DNA of 64,000 nt from Haliscomenobacter sp040401995 (lineage in GTDB: Bacteria; Bacteroidota; Bacteroidia; Chitinophagales; Saprospiraceae), in contig JBBANM010000025.1 of assembly GCA_040401995.1 (NCBI GenBank), positions 1 to 64,000 of the forward strand, given 5' to 3'. Below, in pieces: positions 24,854-34,260 of this stretch (positions are counted from its first letter, which is position 1; each line of letters opens with the position of its first letter). A program made the position numbers and the translations under genes. The notes below the pieces were generated by a model, which worked only from the letters and a program-made list of their open reading frames with translations, was not told the DNA's origin and did not search any database.

Positions 24854-25627
24854 CTACTGAATCACAAAAACATCCTGATCCTCCAAAAAAGCCAATTTTT
24901 CACGGAAAGTTTGTTGCGCGGACGCGCTCAAGGTAGTTGTAAAAACATCTTCCGCATGGGTGATTCGGTACACCGTTTGCCCCTCATAATCGTGTAGCGC
25001 ACTATCGCCTGAGTAGCTATTCTCCTTACCATCTACCCCCACGCAATTGACGCCGATGGTATAACACTGGTTTTCAATGGCCCGGGCAATCAAGAGCTGC
25101 TGCCAGGCATAAGCACGCCGCTCAGGGAAATTGGCGACATAGATCAACAAATCATAACGTTCCACATTACGGCTCCACACCGGGAAGCGCAAATCATAAC
25201 AAATCAGCGGCATGATTTTCCAGCCCTTCCACTCCACCAACAAACGCTGCTGCCCCGGAGCGTAATAATTGTGCTCGCCCGCTAAGGTAAACAAATGGCG
25301 TTTGTCGTAATGCTGATAGGCGCCATCTGGCTGCATCCACACCAAGCGGTTGTAAAAATGCCCATCTTCTTTGGCGATAAAGCTGCCAGTAACTACCGCG
25401 CCACTCTGCTGCGCCATTTCCCGCATCCATTGGAGGGTGGGTCCTTCCATGGTTTCCGCTAGCGGCACATTATTCATCGTAAAACCCGTGGTAAACATCT
25501 CTGGCAGGATAATCAGATCAGTAGGCTCTTCCAACTGGGCGATGCGCTGGGCAAAATGCTGACGATTGGCTTCGGGGTTCTCCCAAACCAGGGCAGATTG
25601 AATGAGGGTAACGCGTAGATCTTCCAT
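24854..25627 (-). CDS. Nitrilase-superfamily amidase (YafV/omega-amidase-like)
   Basis: From ATG 25627, 257 aa. The C-E-K triad is visible: Glu in IILPEMFTTGF, Lys in YDKRHLF, Cys in LICYDLRFPVWSRN. RHLFTLAGEHNYYAPG is typical of the YafV/omega-amidase branch, which hydrolyses alpha-ketoglutaramate or ketosuccinamate. An ATG at 25648 would add seven non-conserved residues and is not preferred. It lies after the rplY terminator, so it may rely on its own promoter. Confidence 0.88.
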   Translation of the reverse strand: MEDLRVTLIQSALVWENPEANRQHFAQRIAQLEEPTDLIILPEMFTTGFTMNNVPLAETMEGPTLQWMREMAQQSGAVVTGSFIAKEDGHFYNRLVWMQPDGAYQHYDKRHLFTLAGEHNYYAPGQQRLLVEWKGWKIMPLICYDLRFPVWSRNVERYDLLIYVANFPERRAYAWQQLLIARAIENQCYTIGVNCVGVDGKENSYSGDSALHDYEGQTVYRITHAEDVFTTTLSASAQQTFREKLAFLEDQDVFVIQ

Positions 25628-25655
25628 TGGACCTGAGTTTTTTACCAAAACAAAC

Positions 25656-25687
25656 AGGCGTTGACTACTCTAAAGCAGTCAACGCCT
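25656..25687 (-). terminator. rplY terminator
   Basis: AGGCGTTGACT (25656-25666) and AGTCAACGCCT (25677-25687): perfect 11-bp stem, 10-nt loop, followed on the minus strand by GTTTGTTTTGG. Confidence 0.8.
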
Positions 25688-25714
25688 ATTGAAAAATGTA
25701 TTTTAAAAAAAGAA

Positions 25715-26311
25715 TTACTTCTTCTTCTTGGTATCTTTTTCTGCGGCCATTGCAGCTGAACGCAATGCACGTGGAATTTCGATGGTAGTAACGGGAATAC
25801 TGGGTGAGCTCAAAATTTCAACGCCGTCTTGAGCGATGATGTCGCGTACCCGCAACGACTGACCCAATTCCAAAGAAGAGATATCAACGATCATTTCTTC
25901 GATGATGCGATCAGGCGTAGTTTTCACCTTTACTTTACGCAATTTCTGAACCAATTTACCCCCAACTTTTACGCCAGGAGAGCTGCCTTTAAAGCGGATT
26001 GGAATGTCCAATTTCACTTTTTGGTCTTCTACTAGGTTCAAAAAGTCGATATGTACCAACTCATCCGAAAGCGGATGCAATTGGTAGTCTTTTACGATAC
26101 ACTTGTATTTCTTATCGCCAAGGACTAATTGAGCAATTTTGAAATCAGGCGTATAGATCAGGTTCTTTACTTCTTTCAGGGTAGTGTGAAAATGCACTAC
26201 TTCACTACCTCCGTACAATACGCAAGGAATTTGTCCTTCGTTGCGCAATTTTTTATTTGCCTTTTTTCCTAGGTCCGCTCTAAGCTGCCCTGCGAAAGCA
26301 TTTGATTCCAT
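25715..26311 (-). CDS. rplY: 50S ribosomal protein L25 (CTC form)
   Basis: bL25 binds 5S rRNA. The 198-aa length indicates the CTC type, with an N-terminal L25 domain (LRADLGKKANKKLRNEGQIPCVLYGG) and a C-terminal TL5 domain (RVRDIIAQDGVEILSSPSIPVTTI), then a Lys-rich tail. prs is upstream on the same strand (about 140 bp), the usual Bacteroidota order. Confidence 0.95.
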   Translation of the reverse strand: MESNAFAGQLRADLGKKANKKLRNEGQIPCVLYGGSEVVHFHTTLKEVKNLIYTPDFKIAQLVLGDKKYKCIVKDYQLHPLSDELVHIDFLNLVEDQKVKLDIPIRFKGSSPGVKVGGKLVQKLRKVKVKTTPDRIIEEMIVDISSLELGQSLRVRDIIAQDGVEILSSPSIPVTTIEIPRALRSAAMAAEKDTKKKK

Positions 26312-26372
26312 AATAATACCAACTTTTGACTATAAAAAAGCTCGCCAATACCCTATTTATGCTAAGGGCAGG

Positions 26373-26380
26373 CAAAGATA
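26373..26380 (-). promoter_or_regulatory. -7 box (TATCTTTG) for rplY
   Basis: Exact TAnnTTTG on the minus strand in the prs-rplY spacer, 62 bp before the rplY start. Confidence 0.6.
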
Positions 26381-26451
26381 GTTATTTTTGGGAAAAAAAG
26401 AAGTTTGCCCCAAAAAATTATCTTTTTACTTACTCCTCATGACCCTTCTCC

Positions 26452-27384
26452 CTACCCATCCACAAACAACGCCGAAATCGACCGGTGCTCATGCGTATTC
26501 CTGATCGCGCGGGCAAACAACTTTGCCGTCGACAATACCTTGATTTTGGGAGATTCTTTTTTGAGCGGAATGGTATCGCAAACGATCAGCGCGTCGAGCA
26601 TTGAATTTTCGATGGTTTCGTAGGCGTTACCGGATAAAACCGGGTGGGTACACAAAGCACGTACACTACGAGCGCCTTTTTTGATCAAAATATCTGCAGC
26701 ACGGCAAAGCGTGCCGGCAGTATCTACTAAGTCGTCGATTAAGATCACATCTGCTCCTTCTACGTTTCCGATGACCGTCATGCCGGCAATTTCATTGGCC
26801 TTGGCGCGGTATTTGTCGCAAATGACCAAGTTGCTGCCGAAGTGCTTGGAATAGGCACGGGCACGTTTTACGCCGCCTACGTCGGGTGAGGCAAAGGTTA
26901 CATTCGACATGTCCTGATCGGCCAAGTACGGAATGTAAATCGCTTCACTCTTGAGGTGATCCACCGGAATGTCAAAAAAGCCTTGGATCTGATCGGCGTG
27001 GAAATCCATCGTCATGATTCGGTTCGCGCCGGCGGCTTGAATGAGGTTGGCGATGAGTTTGGCGGAAATGGGAACACGTGGTTTGTCTTTGCGGTCTTGG
27101 CGGGCATACCCAAAGTAAGGAATCACCGCCGTAATGTACCCTGCAGATGCCCGACGCGCCGCGTCAATCATCAACAAAAGTTCCATTAAATTTTCCGTGG
27201 GCGGGTAAGTCGATTGCACGAAAAACACGTAAGCGCCTCGTACCGACTCGTTTATGACCGGTTGCATTTCCCCGTCGCTGAATCGATGTACTTTGACATC
27301 CCCAAGTACATTGCCATAAAAATCGGCAATTTTTTCGGCAAGGTACTGAGAATTGGTACCGGAAAAGAGTTTAACTTCAACCAT
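26452..27384 (-). CDS. prs: Ribose-phosphate pyrophosphokinase
   Basis: Makes PRPP from ribose-5-phosphate and ATP. From ATG 27384: 310 aa, starting MVEVKLFSGTNSQYLAEKIA as in other Prs. An ATG at 27417 is rejected because a perfect -7 box overlaps it. Motifs: FVQSTYPPTENLMELLL, RQDRKDKPRVPISAKL (flexible loop), FASPDVGGVKRA and the PRPP-binding VILIDDLVDTAGTL. It is followed by rplY. Confidence 0.96.
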   Translation of the reverse strand: MVEVKLFSGTNSQYLAEKIADFYGNVLGDVKVHRFSDGEMQPVINESVRGAYVFFVQSTYPPTENLMELLLMIDAARRASAGYITAVIPYFGYARQDRKDKPRVPISAKLIANLIQAAGANRIMTMDFHADQIQGFFDIPVDHLKSEAIYIPYLADQDMSNVTFASPDVGGVKRARAYSKHFGSNLVICDKYRAKANEIAGMTVIGNVEGADVILIDDLVDTAGTLCRAADILIKKGARSVRALCTHPVLSGNAYETIENSMLDALIVCDTIPLKKESPKIKVLSTAKLFARAIRNTHEHRSISALFVDG

Positions 27385-27414
27385 TGCTGTTGCTGCCCCA
27401 GATTTAATGTTCGG

Positions 27415-27422
27415 CAAAAGTA
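27415..27422 (-). promoter_or_regulatory. -7 box (TACTTTTG) for prs
   Basis: Exact TAnnTTTG on the minus strand, 30 bp upstream of ATG 27384; it helps decide the start. Confidence 0.6.
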
Positions 27423-27487
27423 CAAAGTTTTTACCGAAGGATTCCTGCTTTTTGTCGATACAATTCTAACTAAAGCAACAATAGTGT

Positions 27488-27495
27488 TAGTTTTG
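27488..27495 (+). promoter_or_regulatory. -7 box (TAGTTTTG) for the NfeD-like gene
   Basis: Exact TAnnTTTG 25 bp before ATG 27521, in the divergent prs/NfeD-like spacer. Confidence 0.55.
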
Positions 27496-27520
27496 GCGCT
27501 AGACACTGAGGTACAGCAAT

Positions 27521-28126
27521 ATGTTAGAGAAAAAATTTATCGGGCCATTTTTTTCCTTGAACTGGGCAGAGCAACTGCTGCTGGTAGTAGCGATGGTCTC
27601 TACCTTGCTGCTGGGCATTTTGCTCATGTTGGCCTTTTTTGACAATGACAATCCTCATCAGCCGCAAAAACGCCGCTGGATCCCGGATGCGCTTACTGCT
27701 ATGACTTTTTTTACTTTCTTGGGTTGGACGAGCGTACTGGCACACATCTGGATCGAAAATGTGAGCAAAGCCATTTTGTATGCAATGTTGCCGGCTTTGT
27801 TGGCGGCCTTGTTTCCGCACTGGATTTTGCGGATGCGCCGTCGTCGCACCAAGCTACCGCCCAATTTTAAGTTTGATTTTCATGATGCCATTACCAGCAC
27901 CGGTGAGGTATTGCAATACATACCTCCTAATAAAGATGGTTTGGGTAAGGTGCACCTCAATCTTCGCAAAGCGCCGTATGAATTGGATGCGGTGTCTTCA
28001 GGAGGGGAACTCTCCAAAGGAATGCCAGTACGGGTAATCGATATTATTGATGACCACATTTTGGTGGTAGAACCGTTATTGGGCGCGCCGAACCGCCAGG
28101 ATCATGGTACGCGGGGCCATTATTGA
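27521..28126 (+). CDS. NfeD-like membrane protein
   Basis: 201 aa. Three hydrophobic segments (about 15-42, 62-80, 85-105), a basic turn RMRRRRTKLPP, then a soluble C-terminal beta-rich domain (about 120-190) ending GGELSKGMPVRVIDIIDDHILVVEPL, the OB-fold pattern of NfeD proteins that partner stomatin/flotillin-type proteins. No such partner is adjacent. Assignment rests on topology and the C-terminal pattern. Confidence 0.6.
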   Translation: MLEKKFIGPFFSLNWAEQLLLVVAMVSTLLLGILLMLAFFDNDNPHQPQKRRWIPDALTAMTFFTFLGWTSVLAHIWIENVSKAILYAMLPALLAALFPHWILRMRRRRTKLPPNFKFDFHDAITSTGEVLQYIPPNKDGLGKVHLNLRKAPYELDAVSSGGELSKGMPVRVIDIIDDHILVVEPLLGAPNRQDHGTRGHY

Positions 28127-28130
28127 AGGG

Positions 28131-29099
28131 CTATTTTTTTCTTTCCGTCACAAAATTCACCAAGTCTTCAAGGGATTGCCGGGAGGGAGATTCCGGAAAC
28201 GTGTGCAGGATCTTGAACGCCTCGGCACGATAATGGTACATGGCTTCTTCAGTGTATTGGATGCCGCCGCTGCGCCTTACAAAAGCAATCACTTCTTGCA
28301 CCTTCTCCGGGTTTTCGTTGTGTCGGCGAATAAGGTTGATGATGTAGCGTTTTTCTTTGTTGTCGGCTTGTTGGAGGGCGTAAATCAAAGGGAGTGTCAT
28401 TTTTTTTTCCTTGATGTCAATCCCCAAGGGTTTACCCACATCATCAACGCCAAAATCAAACAAGTCGTCGCGAATCTGGAAAGCGATGCCGATTTTTTCG
28501 CCAAAAAGTCGCATGCGCTCTATGGCATCCTCATCTTGGGTGGCCGAAGCGGTTCCGGCCTGACAAGCAGAAGCGATTAGCGAAGCCGTTTTTTGGCGAA
28601 TGATTTCGTAGTAAATTTCTTCCTTGATATCGAGTCGGCGAGCTTTTTCAATTTGTAGTAACTCGCCTTCACTGATGGCTTTCACGGCTTCTGACACAAT
28701 TTCCAAAACTCGGTATTGCTTGTTTTTCAGCGCCAACAACAAACCCTGCGACAACAAATAATCGCCAACCAATACGGCTATTTTATTTTTCCACAACGCA
28801 TTGATGGAGAAAAAACCGCGGCGCTCAAGGGAATCATCTACCACATCATCGTGTACCAAAGATGCAGTATGGAGCAATTCCACCAAAGAAGCGGCAACAT
28901 AGGTAGCCTCCGACACGCCGCCACAGGCCTGCGCGCACAAAAAAACAAACATGGGGCGGATTTGCTTGCCCTTGCGCCGTACAATATAAAAGGTGATCCG
29001 ATCCAATAAGGGTACCGGGCTACGCATGGATTGCTTGAAATGTTCTTCAAACTTTTCAAGCTCCGCTTCGATTGGCTTTTTTATGGTGTCCAGTGACAT
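28131..29099 (-). CDS. Trans-polyprenyl diphosphate synthase
   Basis: 322 aa, all-helical isoprenyl synthase that elongates FPP/GPP, probably for the menaquinone side chain. First Asp-rich motif LVHDDVVDDSLERRG and second RDDLFDFGVDDVGK; KTASLIASAC lies between. Length fits octaprenyl/heptaprenyl synthases (IspB/HepT). It converges tail to tail on the NfeD-like gene with only 4 bp between. Confidence 0.93.
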   Translation of the reverse strand: MSLDTIKKPIEAELEKFEEHFKQSMRSPVPLLDRITFYIVRRKGKQIRPMFVFLCAQACGGVSEATYVAASLVELLHTASLVHDDVVDDSLERRGFFSINALWKNKIAVLVGDYLLSQGLLLALKNKQYRVLEIVSEAVKAISEGELLQIEKARRLDIKEEIYYEIIRQKTASLIASACQAGTASATQDEDAIERMRLFGEKIGIAFQIRDDLFDFGVDDVGKPLGIDIKEKKMTLPLIYALQQADNKEKRYIINLIRRHNENPEKVQEVIAFVRRSGGIQYTEEAMYHYRAEAFKILHTFPESPSRQSLEDLVNFVTERKK

Positions 29100-29235
29100 A
29101 TACCTTTTTTCGCAACCAGTAAGATCTGATATAGGAGGGGCCTAAAAACAGACTTTACTAAGCTCCATTTCGTCAAAAGTTGCTCAAAGCTAAAATTTAT
29201 TTTCGGGAATAGGGAGTTTGAGGAAACATCTACGG

Positions 29236-29263
29236 TTTAGCGTGGACATAATTCCACGCTAAA
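29236..29263. terminator. Hairpin downstream of the glutathione peroxidase gene
   Basis: TTTAGCGTGGA (29236-29246) and TCCACGCTAAA (29253-29263) form a perfect 11-bp stem about 95 bp after the minus-strand stop. No strong T tract follows, so terminator function is tentative. Confidence 0.45.
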
Positions 29264-29357
29264 CGGTAGGTATTTTTATTGCGGATTTCACTTCCAAAAA
29301 AGGAGGTAAGGTTGGCAGGCGTTTGCGCTACTGCCTTATATGTTGAACTATTCGTGA

Positions 29358-29954
29358 TTACAACCCAATGGCCTTAGCAAATTCAGGGCTGCTTGGCGTA
29401 ACACCCGACGAAAAGAAATTGGTCAATTTGCCATTTTCGTCGATCACGTATTTACAAAAATTCCAGGAGGGCACGTCTTTGTTCCAACCGTTCAACTTTG
29501 GATCGGTCAGCCATTTGTAAATTGGGCTTTGGTTCGCACCCTTCACGTCTACTTTTTCAAACAATTGAAAAGTAACGCCATAATTTTTTTGGCAAAACGA
29601 TTTGATATCGCTAGCTGATCCTGGTTCCTGACCCATAAATTGGTTGCAAGGGAAACCCAACACTACTACTTTATCGTGGTGTTTTTCGTGAAATGCTTGC
29701 CAATCGGCATATTGTGGCGTATACCCACAGCGCGAAGCAACGTTGAGAATCACGATTTTTTTGCCACGGTATTGCTCCATTGAAATGGCAGCGCCACCCA
29801 AAGAGGAAGCTTGCAAATTATAGAAAGGAGTGGTCACGTTGACTGTCGATTTCAGTTGTACTGGCGCGGTTAAACTGCGCGAATTGGAGTTGAAAAAATT
29901 CAACAGATAAGCAGGAATGCCTAATATGGTGGCAATGAGTAGTGAAAAACGCAT
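29358..29954 (-). CDS. Glutathione peroxidase-family thiol peroxidase
   Basis: 198 aa with an N-terminal membrane/signal segment (LLIATILGIPAYLL), so probably exported. The GPx core carries the peroxidatic residue as Cys in NVASRCGYTPQY (not selenocysteine), then GFPCNQFMGQEPG and WNFCKYVIDENG with the conserved Trp-Asn. Such enzymes in bacteria usually use thioredoxin. Monocistronic. Confidence 0.92.
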   Translation of the reverse strand: MRFSLLIATILGIPAYLLNFFNSNSRSLTAPVQLKSTVNVTTPFYNLQASSLGGAAISMEQYRGKKIVILNVASRCGYTPQYADWQAFHEKHHDKVVVLGFPCNQFMGQEPGSASDIKSFCQKNYGVTFQLFEKVDVKGANQSPIYKWLTDPKLNGWNKDVPSWNFCKYVIDENGKLTNFFSSGVTPSSPEFAKAIGL

Positions 29955-30054
29955 GATGTAGTTGATTTGGGTGGTTGAACGGTCAAATACAATCTAAATG
30001 TTCAACCGTTGCTTAATGGTGTTTTAACATTTTTTCTTGTGAAAGGTTTTGCAC

Positions 30055-31668
30055 CTAATTTTTAAGGTATTGAAAAAACTTCAAGGCTTTTCCCTGCGCC
30101 CTTACCACCACGAGGTGCCGACCAGCACTTAGCGTTTTCAGATTGATTTTTGCCTGATTGGGCCCGGCCATCAAATTGGGAAAATTGGCTTTGGCCACTT
30201 CTTTTTTGGTGATGGTATACACTTGTACCAATACCTCGCCGGCCTGAGCCAGATCAAAAGCAATATTGGCATCCCCCGTTGCTGCATCTACTTTGATGAG
30301 GGGTAATTTTGCCCATTCTCGATCATTGGTAGCTGCCAATTCCTGTTCAGTAGGAGGAGTGGTCACTAGCGGAGTAGCAGGTTTGGTAGTTGCAGTGCCG
30401 TTGTTGTTGGTAGGATTGCTAGGAGGCGCCGGTTTCCGTACTTTGGGGATGATCAAAACACTGCCATTGGTGGGTTCCCAGATCTTGATGCCAATGGGCA
30501 AAATGCAAGGATTAGCGCCTTTGAGTTCTTGAACGGAGTTGGCATTATCGGTTAAAATGGAACGAATTTCAATGTTGGCAGCATCCACGTACAAGAGATC
30601 AAAGTGATTAAAGCTGCCGCTGTTGCGGGTCCATTTTTTATCGTCGTTGTTTTCGCGCAAAGGGGCGCCCCAACAACCCTCGCCAATGTAAACTGTACCT
30701 TTTTCATCGTCGCGAATGTAGCCTTCGACACTCCCAATTCCATTCGATGGCCGAAGAGGATAAGTCCATTTGGCCACATGAGAATCCGATTCAGTACAGA
30801 CATCCACGCTGTATTGGTAAAACAAACTGGCCCAGTTTTCCCAAAGGTCGTCGCGCTCGGGTTTGCCGGCAGTGTGCGGACGAATGGCGTGGTGGTATTG
30901 GATCATTTTCCAGGCGGAACCTGCTGATTTGAGTTCGCTTTCCAACCAACTGCGTTGCTCGCCGCCTGCGGGCACCAAGGAATTGAGGGTAATGAGCTTG
31001 ATGAGGTTGCCGCCCAGGGTTAGACTGTAGTAAATATTGGGACTAATTATGTCAAAAATATCCGTCAAGCTTTTATTGGATGCTTCGTGGTTGCCGCGCG
31101 CCACCACTAGCGGGTACATGCGCCCGTCGCTGCTAATGGTTGACTGCCAATCGTCAAGCCAAGTTTGCCATTCAGGCGCCGTGTCACCCGCCGTCATGTC
31201 GCCATTGAACATAACACAGGTAGCGCGCAATTTGCTTACCAAGGTATTGGCGCTTACCCGAGCTTCGCGGTTGTTGCGCGAATCGCCGCCAGCGATGATG
31301 GATAGCCGTTCGGTGGGGGTATTGGGAGCGGTGCGAAAAGAAAAACGCTGACTGGCGCCATCGCTATCGCCAATGACAAAGTAATAAATGGTAGCAGGTT
31401 TTAAACCGCTTAACCGAACAAAGGTGTTGTTCATCCCTTTGGCATTCACGGTAAGGTCGGGTGATTTTCGCATCCGGTAGCTGGCCATGTTTTGTCCGCG
31501 ATCCACTTCATCGTAATAAACCACGGCGTTGCTGCCCGATTTTTGATCCCAACCAATGGCAATGGTGGTAGCGGGATCCTCTCGCCACATGATCCGATAC
31601 CGCTGGGTGTGGGCAAACAATTGACTACCAGCCAATAGAAATGTACAAACAATGATTATTCGGTGCAT
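30055..31668 (-). CDS. Secreted metallophosphoesterase (purple-acid-phosphatase-like) with T9SS-type tail
   Basis: From ATG 31668: 537 aa with signal peptide MHRIIIVCTFLLAGSQLFA. A fibronectin-III-like N-terminal domain (residues about 20-115, ending LSGLKPATIYYFVIGD) precedes a calcineurin-like phosphoesterase: IIAGGDSRNN, MFNGDMTAG, VARGNHEAS, IQYHHAIRP, ESDSHVAKW. After a Pro/Thr-rich linker the last 80 residues (VDAATGDANIAFDLAQAGEVLVQVYT ... LSAGRHLVVVRAQGKALKFFQYLK) look like a type IX secretion sorting domain. Longer starts (31725, 31701) would bury the signal peptide. Confidence 0.85.
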   Translation of the reverse strand: MHRIIIVCTFLLAGSQLFAHTQRYRIMWREDPATTIAIGWDQKSGSNAVVYYDEVDRGQNMASYRMRKSPDLTVNAKGMNNTFVRLSGLKPATIYYFVIGDSDGASQRFSFRTAPNTPTERLSIIAGGDSRNNREARVSANTLVSKLRATCVMFNGDMTAGDTAPEWQTWLDDWQSTISSDGRMYPLVVARGNHEASNKSLTDIFDIISPNIYYSLTLGGNLIKLITLNSLVPAGGEQRSWLESELKSAGSAWKMIQYHHAIRPHTAGKPERDDLWENWASLFYQYSVDVCTESDSHVAKWTYPLRPSNGIGSVEGYIRDDEKGTVYIGEGCWGAPLRENNDDKKWTRNSGSFNHFDLLYVDAANIEIRSILTDNANSVQELKGANPCILPIGIKIWEPTNGSVLIIPKVRKPAPPSNPTNNNGTATTKPATPLVTTPPTEQELAATNDREWAKLPLIKVDAATGDANIAFDLAQAGEVLVQVYTITKKEVAKANFPNLMAGPNQAKINLKTLSAGRHLVVVRAQGKALKFFQYLKN

Positions 31669-31820
31669 GGAGCGTTCTTTTAACGTCGCTGTAAGTTTCA
31701 TTTTCATTACCAACAAGTTATTCAAGCAAAAATATCTAAACTAAATAGGAAGCCCAACTTAAATCAAGCAATAATTCCATTGCGCATCTGAATATGAAGG
31801 CCAAATATCCGGATTTATTG

Positions 31821-31828
31821 TACTTTTG
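31821..31828 (+). promoter_or_regulatory. -7 box (TACTTTTG) for glyA
   Basis: Exact TAnnTTTG, 43 bp before the glyA ATG. Confidence 0.6.
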
Positions 31829-31871
31829 TTTTTCATTTTAACGGTTTCTGTTTTTTTCAAATAAAGCAACT

Positions 31872-33161
31872 ATGTCAAAAGATAAAGCTGTTTTTGATCT
31901 CATCCAACAAGAATTGGATCGGCAACGCAAAGGAATTGAATTGATAGCCTCTGAAAACTTCACCAGCCAGGCAGTATTGGACGCCACGGGCACTTGCCTA
32001 ACCAACAAATACGCAGAAGGTTATCCGGGCAAACGCTATTATGGCGGCTGCGAAGTGGTAGATGAAATTGAACAATTGGCCATCGACCGGTTATGTAAAT
32101 TGTTTGGCGCCGAATATGCCAACGTTCAGCCACACGCCGGTGCACAAGCGAATGCCGCAGTGTTTTTGGCCGTGTTGACGCCTGGCGACCGCATCTTAGG
32201 TTTCAACTTGGCGCACGGCGGTCACTTATCGCATGGTTCGCCCGTAAACTTCTCAGGTAAAGTATACGAACCGCATTTTTACGGCGTAGAACAAGAAACC
32301 GGGTTGATCGATATGGATAAGGTGGAAGCAACTGCCTTGCAGGTTAAACCCAAGTTGATCATTTGTGGCGCTTCGGCTTATTCGCGGGATTGGGATTATG
32401 CGCGTTTCCGTGCAATTGCTGATAAAGTAGGTGCATTATTGCTCGCCGATATCGCCCACCCAGCCGGTTTGATTGCTGCTGGTTTGCTCAACAACCCGAT
32501 GGAGCATTGCCATATTGTAACTTCTACCACCCACAAGACCTTGCGTGGCCCCCGCGGCGGCATCATCATGATGGGCAAAAATTTTGATAATCCTTGGGGA
32601 CGCTCTACCAAAGTTGGCGGCATTACTAAAATGTCACAAATCCTCAACAGCGGGGTATTCCCTGGTATGCAGGGCGGTCCGTTGGAGCACGTCATTGCCG
32701 CTAAAGCCGTTGCTTTCCGCGAAGCGCTACAGCCTGAGTTCAAAGCTTACGGCCGGCAAGTTATCAACAACGCTCAAGCTATGGCCAAAGCGTTTGTCAG
32801 CAGAGGTTACCACCTTATTTCTGGCGGTACCGAAAACCACCTTATGCTCATCGATTTACGTAGCAAAGGCGTTACCGGTAAAGATGCCGAATTGGCCTTG
32901 GTTCATGCTGATATCACTATCAATAAAAACATGGTGCCTTTTGATACCCAATCGCCAATGGTTACTTCCGGTATCCGGGTTGGAACGGCAGCGGTGACTA
33001 CCCGTGGTTTCAAAGAAGCCGATTGTGTAAGGGTAGTGGAGTGGATCGATACCATTTTATCTGATCATCAAAACCAGGCTTTGATTGATCATACCCGTAG
33101 CGAAATCAACGCGTTTATGGAGCAATTCCCCTTGTATGAGGAGTCGCGAGTAATCGCATAA
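31872..33161 (+). CDS. glyA: Serine hydroxymethyltransferase
   Basis: PLP enzyme interconverting serine + THF and glycine + methylene-THF. 429 aa. It has LIASENFTSQAV and YAEGYPGKRYYGGCEVVDEIE near the N-terminus, LLADIAHPAGLIAAG, and the PLP-lysine motif TSTTHKTLRGPRGG. Monocistronic with a strong terminator. Confidence 0.97.
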   Translation: MSKDKAVFDLIQQELDRQRKGIELIASENFTSQAVLDATGTCLTNKYAEGYPGKRYYGGCEVVDEIEQLAIDRLCKLFGAEYANVQPHAGAQANAAVFLAVLTPGDRILGFNLAHGGHLSHGSPVNFSGKVYEPHFYGVEQETGLIDMDKVEATALQVKPKLIICGASAYSRDWDYARFRAIADKVGALLLADIAHPAGLIAAGLLNNPMEHCHIVTSTTHKTLRGPRGGIIMMGKNFDNPWGRSTKVGGITKMSQILNSGVFPGMQGGPLEHVIAAKAVAFREALQPEFKAYGRQVINNAQAMAKAFVSRGYHLISGGTENHLMLIDLRSKGVTGKDAELALVHADITINKNMVPFDTQSPMVTSGIRVGTAAVTTRGFKEADCVRVVEWIDTILSDHQNQALIDHTRSEINAFMEQFPLYEESRVIA

Positions 33162-33175
33162 GTATATTTTACGAC

Positions 33176-33213
33176 AACCGGGCAGGCCATTCTCATCTTT
33201 TGTCTGCCCGGTT
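33176..33213 (+). terminator. glyA terminator
   Basis: AACCGGGCAG (33176-33185) and CTGCCCGGTT (33204-33213) followed by TTTT. Confidence 0.88.
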
Positions 33214-33489
33214 TTTCCCTTGTCATTCTACTTAATCATTAGTTCCTCAATGCGTTAGCGCTTGGGGCTTTCGTCGTTTTTCTAATTTTGGACAACAATT
33301 TTAAAAAAAATAAAAAAAATCTTCTCCCTCTCTCAACCTTTTTAACCAAAAACGGGTTACAAAATCATAATTACTATTTTAAAACAATGAAAAAAATTAA
33401 AAAATAGTAATTATATCCAAAAAAGTCTTATTTTTCGTAACCAAATGATGCACCGTTTGTTACCACTATAACATCAAAACGAAACCAAC
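33214..33489. promoter_or_regulatory. AT-rich leader of the exporter operon with a 14-bp inverted repeat
   Basis: Very A/T-rich. ATAATTACTATTTT (33367-33380) is exactly repeated in inverse as AAAATAGTAATTAT (33401-33414), centre to centre 34 bp. No perfect TAnnTTTG box was found. The repeat is a candidate operator for the operon starting at 33490. Confidence 0.5.
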
Positions 33490-34173
33490 ATGATTGCTCA
33501 ATTAGAAGGCGCCAATAAAGTTTACCAAGTTGGCGACCAGGAAATTATAGCCCTCCAGCCCACCACCTTGAAAATCAACGAAGGGGAACTGTTGCTCATC
33601 ATCGGACCCTCAGGGTCAGGAAAAACCACCTTGCTTTCGCTGTTGGGTTGTGTGCTTTATCCTACCGCTGGCCGATTGTGGGTAGACGGACAGGAAGTCA
33701 ACAAGTTGGGGGAAAACAAACTGGCCAAACTGCGCCTGAACACCATCGGTTTTGTTTTTCAAAGCTTCAATCTCTTGGCGCCGCTCACTGCTGAAGACAA
33801 TGTGATGATGCCCCTCCGCCTGCAAGGGGTGAGCACCCGGGAATCGCGAACCCGTGCCCAAGCTGCGCTAAAAATGGTTGACATGATGGATCGCCGCCGC
33901 CAATTGCCCAAACAACTTTCGGGTGGTCAGCAACAACGGGTAGCCATTGCACGGGCACTGGTCACCAATCCCAAACTGATGCTTTGTGATGAACCTACTG
34001 CCTCGCTGGATAAAGATTCGCTTGATGTGGTAATGTCCGAACTGCGCTCACTGGCAAATGCCGGAAAAGCAGTATGCGTTGTAACCCACGATCCGCGGTT
34101 GGAAAAATACGCCCATCGGATTGTATCGGTAAACAACGGCATTGTAACCGAAGTGAATCAAATGGAACATTAG
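33490..34173 (+). CDS. ABC exporter ATPase (DevA/LolD-type)
   Basis: 227 aa. Walker A GPSGSGKTT, Q-loop FVFQSFNLLAPLTAEDNV, signature LSGGQQQRVAIARAL, Walker B LMLCDEPTASLD and H-loop VVTHDPRLEKYAH. It belongs to the MacB/LolD/DevA branch that works with FtsX-fold permeases. First gene of a four-gene operon with an HlyD-type adaptor, a DevC-type permease and a TolC-family protein. Confidence 0.93.
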   Translation: MIAQLEGANKVYQVGDQEIIALQPTTLKINEGELLLIIGPSGSGKTTLLSLLGCVLYPTAGRLWVDGQEVNKLGENKLAKLRLNTIGFVFQSFNLLAPLTAEDNVMMPLRLQGVSTRESRTRAQAALKMVDMMDRRRQLPKQLSGGQQQRVAIARALVTNPKLMLCDEPTASLDKDSLDVVMSELRSLANAGKAVCVVTHDPRLEKYAHRIVSVNNGIVTEVNQMEH

Positions 34174-34260
34174 ATTTGGTTGGGTAGAGCGTCTACTTGG
34201 CTTTTACGAATGCTTTCCTTGCTGAACACGCGCTGCACCAACATTCCTTTATATGAACCT

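Noticed and set aside
29358..29954. Selenoprotein glutathione peroxidase
   Set aside because: The peroxidatic residue is an ordinary Cys codon; no in-frame TGA.
29975..30009. GGTTGAAC...GTTCAACC inverted repeat upstream of the peroxidase gene
   Set aside because: 8-bp arms only, no link to a known regulator; could be chance in a promoter region.
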